Below, one piece after another: positions 12,835 to 19,385 of a stretch of 19,388 bases of DNA (position 1 is its first letter; each line of letters begins with the position of its first letter). Made by a program: the position numbers and the translations under genes. The notes beneath the pieces are model-generated. The model saw only the letters and a program-made list of their open reading frames with translations. It was not told the DNA's origin and made no database searches. The stretch covers positions 1-19,388 of the forward strand of contig CAYLPU010000098.1 of the NCBI GenBank assembly GCA_964385635.1. The letters run 5' to 3'. The DNA comes from CAYLPU01 sp964385635. Its GTDB lineage: Bacteria; Chloroflexota; Anaerolineae; B4-G1.

Positions 12835-13452
12835 TCAACGCGAGATGTACCGGTTGTCCCAGACGTAGAACCGCCACGGGACGGTCAGCGCCACCTCATC
12901 CCCTCGCACACCGATCCGCGGTCCGGTGGCGATGGCCTCGTCAGGCACGGCGGCATCCTGCTCAATGAACAGGAGCGCACCGGGCGCGCACAGGTCGGCC
13001 CCGTCGAACCGCCGGTCAATCCCGAACGCCTGGCACAGGCGGGCCGGGCCGCTGGTGAGCCACACGTCCGGCCTGCCACCGCGTCGTCCTGCGGCGGACT
13101 CAGGACTGCGCAGCGCACGCATCGCTTCGAGCCCCTCCAGCGGTTCCAGTGCACGGATGAGTACCGCTGCCGGATAGCCCTCCCGCTCGGTGACGGTGTT
13201 GAGACAGTGGTGCATCCCATAGACAAAGTAGATGTAGGCATGACCGGGCGGGCCGTACATCGGCGCGTTGCGGCGGGTAATGCCGCAACGGGCGTGCGAG
13301 GCCCGGTCGTTCTCCCCGACGTAGGCTTCGACCTCGACGATGCGCCCGGAAAGACGTTCTCCATCCAACACCCGCACCAGTCGCTGCCCCAGCAGTTCGC
13401 GGGCGACGGTGAGCGTGTCGCGGGCGAAGAAGTCGTGGCTCAAGTGGTCCAT
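12835..13452 (-). CDS. mpg: DNA-3-methyladenine glycosylase (AAG/MPG family)
   Basis: This enzyme starts base-excision repair by cutting alkylated or deaminated purines such as 3-methyladenine and hypoxanthine from DNA. The 205-residue product has the normal bacterial length. Diagnostic motifs are GRIVEVEAYVGENDRASHA (the catalytic Glu of human AAG aligns with the E of VEAY), MYGPPGHAYIYFVYGM, ALEPLEGLEAMR and LTSGPARLCQAFGI. It is cytoplasmic, with no signal peptide. ATG 13452 lies four bases after the epimerase stop, so the two are probably co-transcribed and perhaps coupled; no clear ribosome-binding site is seen. The SH3b/barrel gene starts 32 bases further on. There is no obvious metabolic link between these three genes. 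Confidence 0.95.
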   Translation of the reverse strand: MDHLSHDFFARDTLTVARELLGQRLVRVLDGERLSGRIVEVEAYVGENDRASHARCGITRRNAPMYGPPGHAYIYFVYGMHHCLNTVTEREGYPAAVLIRALEPLEGLEAMRALRSPESAAGRRGGRPDVWLTSGPARLCQAFGIDRRFDGADLCAPGALLFIEQDAAVPDEAIATGPRIGVRGDEVALTVPWRFYVWDNRYISR

Positions 13453-13456
13453 CGCT

Positions 13457-14383
13457 TTACCGTTGGAAGCGAGGGTCGCGTTCCAGCGTCAGGCGCAGCC
13501 CTTGCATCAGGTTCACGCGCGGCTTGTAGTTCAACAGCCGGCGCGCGATGGCGATGTCGGCGCGGAGGTGGGATACACCGCCGCTCTCGGCCGGGCTGTG
13601 AAGCACCTCTGCCTCTCGCCCCACTACCTCCGCCACCAGCGCGGCCAGTTCGTTGATGCTGGTCTCGCAGCCACTGCCCACGTTGATGATGCGGCGATCC
13701 ACATCGGAGGCGGATGCGGCCGCCACCAATGCCTCCACTACGTCGTCTACGTAGACGAAGTCGCGGGTCTGCCCGCCGCCGCCGAAGATGACCAATGACC
13801 CGTTCTGCAGCGCCTGGTGCAGGAAGCGCGGCACCGCCGGCGGGTGGGAGGGGGGCATGTTCTGGCCCGGCCCGTAGGCGTTGAAGATACGCAAGATCAC
13901 CGTCTCAATGCCCCACAGAGCGCCGATGGTGCGGACGTAGTACTCGGCGGCCAGTTTGCTCACCGCGTAGGGAGATTGAGGGTTGGGGGTCTGATCCTCC
14001 CGCACCGGCTGGTGGGCCTGCTCGCCGTAGACGGCACCGGAGGAGGTAAGGACCACTCGGTGTACCCCTGCGTCCCGCATCGCCTCCATCACGCTGACGG
14101 TGCCACCGACGTTGACTTCGTTGTACTCGCGTGGGTAGAGGATGGATTCGGAGACCTGGACCCGGGCTGCCAGGTGGTAGACGCAGTCCACGTCCTGCAA
14201 GAGCGTCCATAATTTGGGCCGGTTGGCCACGTCGCCCCGGGTGAAAAGCACCCGCTTGTCCAATCGGGCAGGGTCACCCGCGCTGAGGTCGTCAATGACC
14301 CGCACCTGGTGCGCGTCGTGGGCCAGTCGGTTGGCGAGGGCCACGCCGAGAAATCCGGCCCCGCCGGTGACGAGGAAACGCAT
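13457..14383 (-). CDS. NAD-dependent nucleotide-sugar epimerase/dehydratase (extended SDR)
   Basis: The 308-residue product is an extended short-chain dehydrogenase of the UDP-glucose 4-epimerase type. The Rossmann motif TGGAGFLG is at residues 6-13, the acidic VIDDLS after strand two binds NAD ribose, then VYHLAARVQV, LTSSGAVYGE and the catalytic pair Y139-K143 in SPYAVSK. LRIFNAYGPGQ and RDFVYVDDVVEAL are typical of nucleotide-sugar substrates. The likely substrate is a UDP- or dTDP-sugar for envelope or exopolysaccharide synthesis; the precise one (GalE-like, WbpP-like or other) cannot be told. ATG 14383 has AAAGGAG about seven bases upstream. It is the first gene of the leftward epimerase-mpg-SH3b operon. 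The leader of about 130 bases contains a 15-bp inverted repeat pair. Confidence 0.93.
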   Translation of the reverse strand: MRFLVTGGAGFLGVALANRLAHDAHQVRVIDDLSAGDPARLDKRVLFTRGDVANRPKLWTLLQDVDCVYHLAARVQVSESILYPREYNEVNVGGTVSVMEAMRDAGVHRVVLTSSGAVYGEQAHQPVREDQTPNPQSPYAVSKLAAEYYVRTIGALWGIETVILRIFNAYGPGQNMPPSHPPAVPRFLHQALQNGSLVIFGGGGQTRDFVYVDDVVEALVAAASASDVDRRIINVGSGCETSINELAALVAEVVGREAEVLHSPAESGGVSHLRADIAIARRLLNYKPRVNLMQGLRLTLERDPRFQR

Positions 14384-14405
14384 GGTGAACTCCTTTGCTG
14401 TAACA

Positions 14406-14501
14406 AGACCTGACAGGTTTAGGAAGTCATGGCTATTGCCGCCAATTTGCCTCTAATGTGCCCCATGATCTCACGCGCTCTTGCTAAAACCTGTCAGGTC
14501 T
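14406..14501. repeat. 96-bp element bounded by AGACCTGACAGGTTT inverted repeats
   Basis: Perfect 15-bp terminal inverted repeats (14406-14420 and 14487-14501) enclose 66 bases with no gene. The arms are identical to those of the palindrome inside cheB (8406-8439). A partial arm-like sequence, AAGACCTG, also occurs near 14776. The element lies in the predicted leader of the epimerase mRNA, where it could form a long hairpin. Confidence 0.85.
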
Positions 14502-14518
14502 AGCCTGACGTCTCGCTT

Positions 14519-14527
14519 ATTATAGCA
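14519..14527 (-). promoter_or_regulatory. Extended -10 promoter for the epimerase operon
   Basis: On the - strand the sequence TGCTATAAT gives a perfect -10 box (14524-14519) with the extended TGn motif ahead of it. No good -35 box is seen at 17 bp, as is allowed for extended -10 promoters. Transcription would begin near 14512, leaving a leader of about 130 bases. Confidence 0.6.
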
Positions 14528-14589
14528 CAATTCATCGCAAATGGGCGAATGGATGGTTTGACGAGTTGTGTGATGGGATATATAATTCC

Positions 14590-14713
14590 GCAATAGCGCA
14601 AAACCCGCCCTGTCACCCTGAGCGAAGCGAAGGGTCTCCACCACCGTGATAGGGAGATTCTTCGCTACGCTCAGAATGACGGTCAACCGTCAGGGCGACT
14701 TTTGCGGCACTGC
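14590..14713 (+). repeat. MITE-like repeat, copy 1 (124 bp, + orientation)
   Basis: The ends GCAATAGCGCAAAA and (complement) GCAGTGCCGCAAAA form imperfect terminal inverted repeats. The interior has two small hairpin-like parts, CCCTGAGCGAAGCGAAGGG and ATTCTTCGCTACGCTCAGAAT, and ends ACGGTCAACCGTCAGGGCG. It is the same element as copies at 17444 and 18462 but lacks a 24-bp internal stretch. It encodes no transposase. Confidence 0.88.
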
Positions 14714-14811
14714 ATGATTCCTGTCCTCTGTGTGTATCCGTGTGCTATTTGTGCCTGTTTACTGCCAGGTATGACAAGACCTGCCCGGTGAAACAAGAGG
14801 CCGTATGACCA
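14714..14811. repeat. Intergenic stretch with the second 30-bp dispersed repeat (14731-14760)
   Basis: Bases 14731-14760 match 1498-1527 exactly. After it lie an AAGACCTG fragment of another repeat family and a purine tract AACAAGAGG ahead of the transporter gene. No convincing promoter is seen. An ATG at 14805 opens only a five-codon frame ending at 14822. Confidence 0.7.
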
Positions 14812-16191
14812 TTGACTACTGATCATTGCCCGACCGAAGACGACATCCGAGCACCGTTGTCCATGCGCCGTATTGTGCAGACCTGGTGGCCGCTGGCCGG
14901 TAGTTGGATGCTGATGGCTGTAGAATCCCCCGCGCTGAGCGCCGTTGTGGCCCGGCTGGTCGAACCGGAGATCAACCTGGCGGCTGTTGGCGTCGTCTAT
15001 TCCCTGTCGCTGCTCATCGAAGCGCCGATCATTATGCTTCTGTCTGCCTCGACCGCGCTCAGCAAGGACTGGGACTCGTATCTCAGGTTGCGCCGCTTTA
15101 TGATGCGCGCGGGGGCGCTCCTGACCGCGTTGCACGTGCTGGTCGCTTTCACGCCGCTTTACTACGTCATCGTCGTCAGGTTGATCGGTGCACCGGCGGA
15201 GATTGTCGAACCGGCCCGGGTAGGCCTGATGATTATGGTCCCCTGGACGTGGGCGATCGCCTATCGCCGCTTCAACCAGGGCGTGCTGATCCGATTCGGT
15301 CACTCGCGGGCGGTGGGGTTGGGTACCCTGGTCCGGCTGACCGCCGGTGGACTGGTGCTGGCGATAGGCTACCTGAGCGGCACCATCCCCGGCATCGTCG
15401 TTGCGGCCAGTACCCTCGTCGCTGGTGTCGTCAGTGAGGCGATCTATGCCGGGCTGCGCGTGCGGCCCGTGTTGCGCGACCAACTCAGGCAGGCAGCGCC
15501 CATCAAGCAGTCCTTGACCTTCCGCGCCTTCCTTGAATTCTACGTCCCGCTGGCGATGACCTCACTCCTGTATCTGATGGTGCAGCCGATAGGCAGCGCC
15601 GCCCTCAGCCGTATGCCCGGTGCGCTGGAGTCGTTGGCGGTGTGGTCGGTTGTATCCGGGCTCGTTTTCATCCTGCGGAGCGTGGGGATGGCGTACAACG
15701 AGGTCGTCATCGCGCTGTTGGACGAGCCGTTTGCTGCGCGCAACTTGCGCCGCTTCACGGCTTTGCTGACCACGCTGACGACCAGCCTGCTGCTGATCAT
15801 AGCGGCCACGCCTCTGGCGACGTTCTGGTTCGGGCGTGTGTCGGCGCTGAACCCACGATTGGTTACGCTGGCTTGCATGGGCCTGTGGATTGCACTGCCG
15901 CTGCCTGGCTTGAACGTCCTGCAAAGTTGGTACCAGGGCGCGATCGTCCATAGCCGCCGCACCCGGGGCATCACCGAGGCAGTCGTGATATACCTGTTCG
16001 TCAGTGGCACGATTCTGTGGGCTGGCGCGGCCTGGGGGCGGATGACGGGATTGTACGTCGGTCTGACGGCTCTGGGAACCGCCCGACTGGCGCAGACGGC
16101 CTGGCTGTGGCAGCGCAGCCGCCCGTTGATGCGGAAGACTTGTCTACCAGCGGGACAGCAAGGCAGCCATGAGGGCCGTTCGCTCCGATAG
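14812..16191 (+). CDS. MATE-fold multidrug/polysaccharide-type membrane transporter
   Basis: The 459-residue product is strongly hydrophobic with about twelve predicted membrane segments and short charged loops, fitting the MATE/MOP flippase superfamily, which exports drugs or lipid-linked sugars across the inner membrane. Recognisable parts include WWPLAGSWMLMAVESP near the start, LAAVGVVYSLSLLIEAPIIM, RRFNQGVLIRFG and LLDEPFAARNLRRF. The specific substrate is unknown. The start is uncertain: TTG 14812 follows AAGAGG at 11 bases, while ATG 14863 (MRRIVQTWW) has no ribosome-binding site but would keep the whole first membrane helix. The last 16 codons (CLPAGQQGSHEGRSLR) are hydrophilic and are read through the 3' end of the opposing peptidase gene, so the tails overlap by 48 bp. 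It may be a post-insertion or stop-loss extension. Confidence 0.82.
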   Translation: MTTDHCPTEDDIRAPLSMRRIVQTWWPLAGSWMLMAVESPALSAVVARLVEPEINLAAVGVVYSLSLLIEAPIIMLLSASTALSKDWDSYLRLRRFMMRAGALLTALHVLVAFTPLYYVIVVRLIGAPAEIVEPARVGLMIMVPWTWAIAYRRFNQGVLIRFGHSRAVGLGTLVRLTAGGLVLAIGYLSGTIPGIVVAASTLVAGVVSEAIYAGLRVRPVLRDQLRQAAPIKQSLTFRAFLEFYVPLAMTSLLYLMVQPIGSAALSRMPGALESLAVWSVVSGLVFILRSVGMAYNEVVIALLDEPFAARNLRRFTALLTTLTTSLLLIIAATPLATFWFGRVSALNPRLVTLACMGLWIALPLPGLNVLQSWYQGAIVHSRRTRGITEAVVIYLFVSGTILWAGAAWGRMTGLYVGLTALGTARLAQTAWLWQRSRPLMRKTCLPAGQQGSHEGRSLR

Positions 16192-17271
16192 GCTGGCGAC
16201 CAGCACATACTCGTCGGGGCTGTGGGCCCCGTCCCCCACCGCCCCCAGGCCGTCCAGCGTGGGAACCCCCAGGGCGGCGGTGAAGTTGCCGTCGGAAGCG
16301 CCGCCGGAACCACTGGCCGTCAGCGTGAGCCCCAGGTCGGCTCCGATCTCCTGCGCCCGCCGGAAAGGCTCCAGCGTCAGCGGTGATTCCTCCATCGGCG
16401 GGCGGCTCAGCCCTCCCTCGATGGTGATGCGCGCCCTGGGCAGGATCGGCTCCAATCCCTCAATGGCCGCGACCATTCGCTTCCCTTCCGTCGCGGTTCG
16501 CACCCGGACGTCGACCAGCGCCTCGGCGCGGTCCGGCACGACGTTGGTGCGCGTGCCGCCCTGCACCCGGCCGACGCTGACGGTAGTGCCGGCTTCGTAG
16601 TCGGTCATCCCCTGAAGCCGCAGCACCTGGTGGGCCAGTTCCTCAATAGCGTTGATCCCTTTCTCGTGATCGGCCCCGGCGTGGGTCGCCCGCCCCAGCG
16701 CGGTGATCGTGTAGAGACCGGTCCCCTTCCGCCATACCTTGAACGAGCCATCTCGCAGGGCCGGTTCCACGCAGAAAACCACCCCTGCCTGGGCCGCCTC
16801 CGATTCGATGAGCGAGCGGGAGGAGCCGCTCCCCACCTCCTCGTCGGAGTTGAAGAGAACCGTCACCGGGCGGCTGGGGGGCATTTCCAGGTCTCGCAAC
16901 CCCTTCAACGCCATCAGGATGATGGCCGCGCTGGCTTTGTCGTCGTAGCAGCCGGGGCCGAAGGCTCGTTCCCCCTCCACCCGCCAGGGACGGTCGGCCA
17001 GTGTCCCCAACGGCCAGACGGTGTCCAGGTGGCATAACAGCAGGAAGCCTCCCTCGCCTTCCCCCCAGCGGGCCAGCAGGTGGTCGCCCCGCTGTTCCTG
17101 GGGGACGGTGGTCACGTCGGCGCCAGCATCGCGGGCGACCTGGGCGACGAACCGGCCGATGTGGTCGGTGGCTGCTTTGTCGGTGCTGGGGGACTCGATC
17201 TCTACCAACTGGCGCAGCAACTCGAGGATTTCCTCGGTGCGTTGGGAGAAGTACGCTTGCAGTTTGGGCAT
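16144..17271 (-). CDS. M20 family metallopeptidase (glutamate carboxypeptidase-like)
   Basis: The 375-residue enzyme closely follows the carboxypeptidase G2 pattern, a zinc exopeptidase that removes C-terminal glutamate or a similar residue. Metal and catalytic residues are visible: H81 and D83 in LLLCHLDTVWPLG, bridging D110 in GPGCYDDKAS, general base E144 with ligand E145 in NSDEEVGSGS, E169 in FCVEPA and H350 in GDGAHSPDEYV. The dimerisation domain (about 185-290) includes GRATHAGADHEKGINA and RTNVVPDRAEALVDVRV. No signal peptide, so it is cytoplasmic, unlike secreted CPG2. ATG 17271 is chosen because GGAGG lies eight bases before; the longer frame adds 42 unlike residues. A promoter at 17359-17387 gives an 80-base leader. 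The 3' end overlaps the convergent transporter. The true substrate is unknown. Confidence 0.93.
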   Translation of the reverse strand: MPKLQAYFSQRTEEILELLRQLVEIESPSTDKAATDHIGRFVAQVARDAGADVTTVPQEQRGDHLLARWGEGEGGFLLLCHLDTVWPLGTLADRPWRVEGERAFGPGCYDDKASAAIILMALKGLRDLEMPPSRPVTVLFNSDEEVGSGSSRSLIESEAAQAGVVFCVEPALRDGSFKVWRKGTGLYTITALGRATHAGADHEKGINAIEELAHQVLRLQGMTDYEAGTTVSVGRVQGGTRTNVVPDRAEALVDVRVRTATEGKRMVAAIEGLEPILPRARITIEGGLSRPPMEESPLTLEPFRRAQEIGADLGLTLTASGSGGASDGNFTAALGVPTLDGLGAVGDGAHSPDEYVLVASLSERTALMAALLSRW

Positions 17272-17326
17272 ATCGTTTACCTCCGTGTCGCGCTGCCCTG
17301 AAGAGGCGGCGCTGGGGTGGGTTCCC

Positions 17327-17347
17327 ATCCCCGGCTCTTCGGGCCGG
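17327..17347 (-). promoter_or_regulatory. GC-rich hairpin in the peptidase leader
   Basis: CCCCGGC and GCCGGGG pair around a seven-base loop in the predicted leader. It ends about 55 bases before the start codon and has no U run, so it is not a usual terminator. Role unknown. Confidence 0.4.
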
Positions 17348-17358
17348 GGTGCCCAGCA

Positions 17359-17387
17359 ATTGTAACATAGAACCGTCTCTGTTCCAA
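17359..17387 (-). promoter_or_regulatory. Sigma70-type promoter of the M20 peptidase
   Basis: On the - strand TTGGAA (17387-17382) and TACAAT (17364-17359) are separated by exactly 17 bp. Transcription would start near 17352 and give a leader of about 80 bases. Confidence 0.7.
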
Positions 17388-17420
17388 GCGGGGGCAAGAC
17401 AGAGCGGGATTAGCAGAATT

Positions 17421-17443
17421 AGAGCAGGATTAACAGAATTAAC
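17421..17443 (+). repeat. 23-bp AGAGCAGGATTAACAGAATT-type repeat, copy 1
   Basis: It recurs at 18639-18661 with one mismatch. Just before it (17401-17420) is a related degenerate version. Copy 1 abuts the end of MITE copy 2 directly. No coding function is seen. Confidence 0.75.
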
Positions 17444-17591
17444 GCAGTGCCGCAAAAGTCGCCCTGACGGTTGACCGTCATTCTGAGCGTAGCGAAGAAT
17501 CTCCCTATCACGGTGGTGGAGACCCTTCGCTTTCCTTCGTTTCACTCAGGACAAGCTGCTCAGGGTGACAGGGCAGGTTTTGCGCTATTGC
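17444..17591 (-). repeat. MITE-like repeat, copy 2 (148 bp, - orientation)
   Basis: This is the full-length version of the element at 14590, reversed. It begins GCAGTGCCGCAAAAG and ends TTTTGCGCTATTGC, with the extra 24-bp segment around CTTTCCTTCGTTTCACTCAG. It ends 24 bp before the -35 box of higBA, so it bounds the toxin-antitoxin module on the left. Confidence 0.9.
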
Positions 17592-17615
17592 CAGAAAACC
17601 ATTGGGTAATAACGC

Positions 17616-17651
17616 TTGACAATAATAGCGTGGTGCGTTATCATTAGTTCA
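17616..17651 (+). promoter_or_regulatory. higB: higBA promoter with overlapping operator palindrome
   Basis: A consensus -35 TTGACA (17616-17621) and -10 TATCAT (17639-17644) are 17 bp apart. An imperfect palindrome, AATAATAGCG and CGTTATCATT around a five-base centre (17621-17645; 8 of 10 pairs), covers the spacer and -10, where the HigA antitoxin could block RNA polymerase. A third similar half-site, GGTAATAACG, lies at about 17606-17615. Transcription would begin at or next to A17651, the first base of the higB ATG. Confidence 0.75.
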
Positions 17652-17932
17652 TGATTAAGAGCTTCCGCAACAAAGAAACGGAACGGATCTTTTCACGCCA
17701 ATTCTCGCGGCGATTTCCCCCAAGCCTACATCGCGTAGCTTGGCGAAAACTTGCGATACTCGACGCTGCGGAACAGTTAGACGATCTTCGTATCCCTCCT
17801 GGCAATCGTCTTGAAAAGCTATCTGGAGACCGTGAAGGCCAATACAGCATCCGTATCAATGATCAGTGGCGGATATGTTTTCGGTGGAGCGAGAGGGACG
17901 TCTACGACGTTGAGATTGTGGACTACCACTAG
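17651..17932 (+). CDS. higB: HigB-type toxin (RelE/ParE superfamily mRNA interferase)
   Basis: The 93-residue basic protein begins MIKSFRNKETERIF and has the HigB-1 pattern: ARRKL-like WRKLAILDAAEQLDDLRIPP, then NRLEKLSGDREGQYSIRINDQWRICFRW and a C-terminal VEIVDYH. HigB cuts mRNA on the ribosome when free and is neutralised by HigA. The toxin-first order and the 11-base gap to higA are typical of higBA. The -10 box ends six bases before the ATG, so the message probably has no leader. GC content (near 47% by eye) is well below that of the neighbouring genes, which suggests transfer. The module is bracketed by two inverted copies of one MITE. Confidence 0.94.
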   Translation: MIKSFRNKETERIFSRQFSRRFPPSLHRVAWRKLAILDAAEQLDDLRIPPGNRLEKLSGDREGQYSIRINDQWRICFRWSERDVYDVEIVDYH

Positions 17933-17943
17933 GAGGCAGAGAT

Positions 17944-18255
17944 ATGACCAAGATGAAGTTTGAACCCGTTCACCCTGGTGAGATTCTACTGGAAGAGTTT
18001 CTCAAGCCAATGGGAATCAGTCAGTATCGGCTAGCCAAAGATATCAGCGTACATCCACGTCGCATCAATGAGATTGTTCACGGCAATCGTTCAATCACTG
18101 TCAACACAGCACTTAGGTTGTCGCGGTATTTTGGTCTATCGGAGCGTTTCTGGCTGAACCTGCAGGCGCGTTATGACCTTGAAGTAGAGAAGGATCGTCT
18201 TGAAGGACAGCTTGAGAGGGAAGTAAAGGTTTTGGCAGTGAGTCCAGTAGCCTGA
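17944..18255 (+). CDS. higA: HigA-type antitoxin (XRE helix-turn-helix)
   Basis: The 103-residue protein has an Xre-family helix-turn-helix in the HigA arrangement: HPGEILLEEFLKPMGISQYR, LAKDISVHPRRINEIVHGNR, SITVNTALRLSRYFGLSERF and WLNLQARYDLE. It binds and neutralises HigB and, with it, would repress the operon at the palindrome at 17621-17645. AGGAGG (17931-17936) overlaps the toxin stop codon, a good ribosome-binding site eight bases before ATG 17944. Such a strong site supports more antitoxin than toxin from one message when the toxin start is leaderless. A second ATG three codons on is possible. Base composition matches higB rather than the surroundings. Confidence 0.95.
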   Translation: MTKMKFEPVHPGEILLEEFLKPMGISQYRLAKDISVHPRRINEIVHGNRSITVNTALRLSRYFGLSERFWLNLQARYDLEVEKDRLEGQLEREVKVLAVSPVA

Positions 18256-18461
18256 GCGCGCGGCTAAGTCATGGTCGCCGGGGCGGTCGCCCGCCCCAGC
18301 GCCGCTCCCGACGAACGTGACAGATTTCCCGTCATTCGGCTCTTCAGAACTACGGGCCATTGTCATTGGCACCGAGCACCGTGAACAACATCGTGGCAGC
18401 GGCCGTGCGGTAGGGCAAGGTTGTCGAATAGACCAATATCTGTATTCAAGTAACTCTCCCT
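18256..18461. other. Noncoding stretch after higA
   Basis: About 200 bp with no recognisable gene. A short hairpin (GGGGCG at 18280-18285 with CGCCCC at 18292-18297) lies 25 bases after the higA stop but lacks a U run, so it is at best a weak terminator. I see no homology or promoter in the rest. Confidence 0.4.
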
Positions 18462-18609
18462 GCAATGGCGCAAAACTCACCCTGTCACCCTGAGCAGCTT
18501 GTCCTGAGTGAAACGAAGGAAAGCGAAGGGTCTCGACCACAGTACTAAGGAGATTCTTCGCTACGCTCAGAATGACGGTCAACCGTCAGGGCGACTTTTG
18601 CGGTACTGC
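18462..18609 (+). repeat. MITE-like repeat, copy 3 (148 bp, + orientation)
   Basis: Full-length copy in the orientation of copy 1 and inverted relative to copy 2. It starts GCAATGGCGCAAAAC and ends TTTTGCGGTACTGC, with the extra 24-bp segment present. It bounds the higBA region on the right. Confidence 0.9.
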
Positions 18610-18785
18610 GAATTAGCGGATAAATGCGCTATCGAGACAGAGCAGGACTAACAGAATTAACGGGATCCGAAAATTCTGCCAATCCTGCTCTCGTTATGGG
18701 TGTTGTGGGAGTGCTTTCTCCTCAAGCCGCGTCTGGGGATGCTTTCTCCTCAAGCCGCACCTCAGATTGGGAACCGGCAGACGTC
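18610..18785. repeat. Noncoding stretch with two small repeats
   Basis: It holds the second copy of the 23-bp AGAGCAGGA-type repeat (18639-18661) and two direct copies of TGCTTTCTCCTCAAGCCGC (18712-18730 and 18740-18758, period 28 bp). No gene is seen. On the - strand it lies downstream of the secreted-protein gene. Confidence 0.6.
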
Positions 18786-19283
18786 CTACGGCACGAGCGG
18801 GACCTCGACCGTCACGGGCCTGCCAGAGGCGTCGGGCAGATAGAACGGATCGCTCGTGGCGAGCAGGTCGCCCCCTTCCCCGTCGTAGACCAGCCAGCGG
18901 TACGTCCCCCGGCCCAGGTCTTCTTTGGCGACCCACCAGGCCTTCTGGCCTGTGATCTCGCCGTCTGTACCGACTGCGACGCCATCCAGTCCGCCCTGCC
19001 ACCCCGCGACGTCGCACCAGTCCCCTCCTATGCTTTTCTGACGTTGGACGACGGTCCACAGGTCTTGCCAGGAAACGGTGGCCCAGGGCCACGCCTGGCT
19101 GAACTGGACGTGCAACTCGAGCGTCGCTCCAGTGATGTTGGCTGGGGCTGGCAAAGGCGGAGGTGGTGGTGGCGGCGGAAGTTCCGCGGCTAACGCCACC
19201 AGTGGCAGCAGCGCGAGGGCGAGCAGGATACAGACGGATGTGGTGGCGAGTTTGGTGCGGGCATACTTTGTTATTTGGGTCAT
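18786..19283 (-). CDS. Small secreted protein with proline-rich spacer and a WQDLW-type domain
   Basis: The 165-residue product starts at ATG 19283 with AAAGGAG nine bases ahead. Residues 1-33 form a signal peptide: basic TKYARTK, a hydrophobic core CILLALALLPLVALAA, then likely cleavage before E34. A run of eight prolines follows. The remainder (about 48-165) is a single globular domain rich in Trp and Gly: WATVSWQDLWTVVQRQ, WCDVAGWQGGLDGV, KAWWVAKEDLGRGTYRW and LLATSDPFYLP. I recall similar WQDLWTVV domains in hypothetical Chloroflexota proteins but cannot name a function. It is probably exported and possibly surface-bound through another partner, since there is no C-terminal anchor. It has no close operon partner in view. 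High confidence that it is a gene; function unknown. Confidence 0.85.
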   Translation of the reverse strand: MTQITKYARTKLATTSVCILLALALLPLVALAAELPPPPPPPPLPAPANITGATLELHVQFSQAWPWATVSWQDLWTVVQRQKSIGGDWCDVAGWQGGLDGVAVGTDGEITGQKAWWVAKEDLGRGTYRWLVYDGEGGDLLATSDPFYLPDASGRPVTVEVPLVP

Positions 19284-19300
19284 GTTCGAGTCTCCTTTGT

Positions 19301-19324
19301 CAAATCGGCAAATCGGCAAATCGG
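19301..19324 (+). repeat. Three tandem CAAATCGG octamers
   Basis: Three perfect 8-bp units lie immediately upstream of the ribosome-binding site of the secreted-protein gene (read on the - strand), in its probable leader or promoter region. Confidence 0.8.
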
Positions 19325-19345
19325 CGGATGTATGCTCTGGGCAGG

Positions 19346-19385
19346 CCTACCTTCCCGGAGGCCCTGAAGCCTCCGGGAAGGTGGG
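19346..19385. repeat. Long perfect hairpin upstream of the secreted-protein gene
   Basis: ACCTTCCCGGAGGC (19349-19362) and its exact complement (19369-19382) flank a six-base loop. The stem extends to 17 bp with one T-G pair. There is no U run on the - strand side. It may be a dispersed palindrome, a terminator for a gene outside the window, or a leader structure. Confidence 0.6.

Noticed and set aside
13083..13113. Possible repeat insertion in mpg (SPESAAGRRGGRP), similar to the CTTCGACAGGCTCAGG motif
   Set aside because: The stretch between EAMR and LTSGP has about the same length as in human AAG, so there is no sign of an insertion, and the DNA match is weak.
17272..17351. Riboswitch or T-box in the peptidase leader
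   Set aside because: Only a simple GC hairpin is visible; no conserved T-box or riboswitch core sequence could be found.
18136..18582. - strand frame beginning MTVILSVAKNL
   Set aside because: The start is translated MITE copy 3; the same peptide start appears from copy 1 at 14686. The rest is antisense to higA and shows no family.
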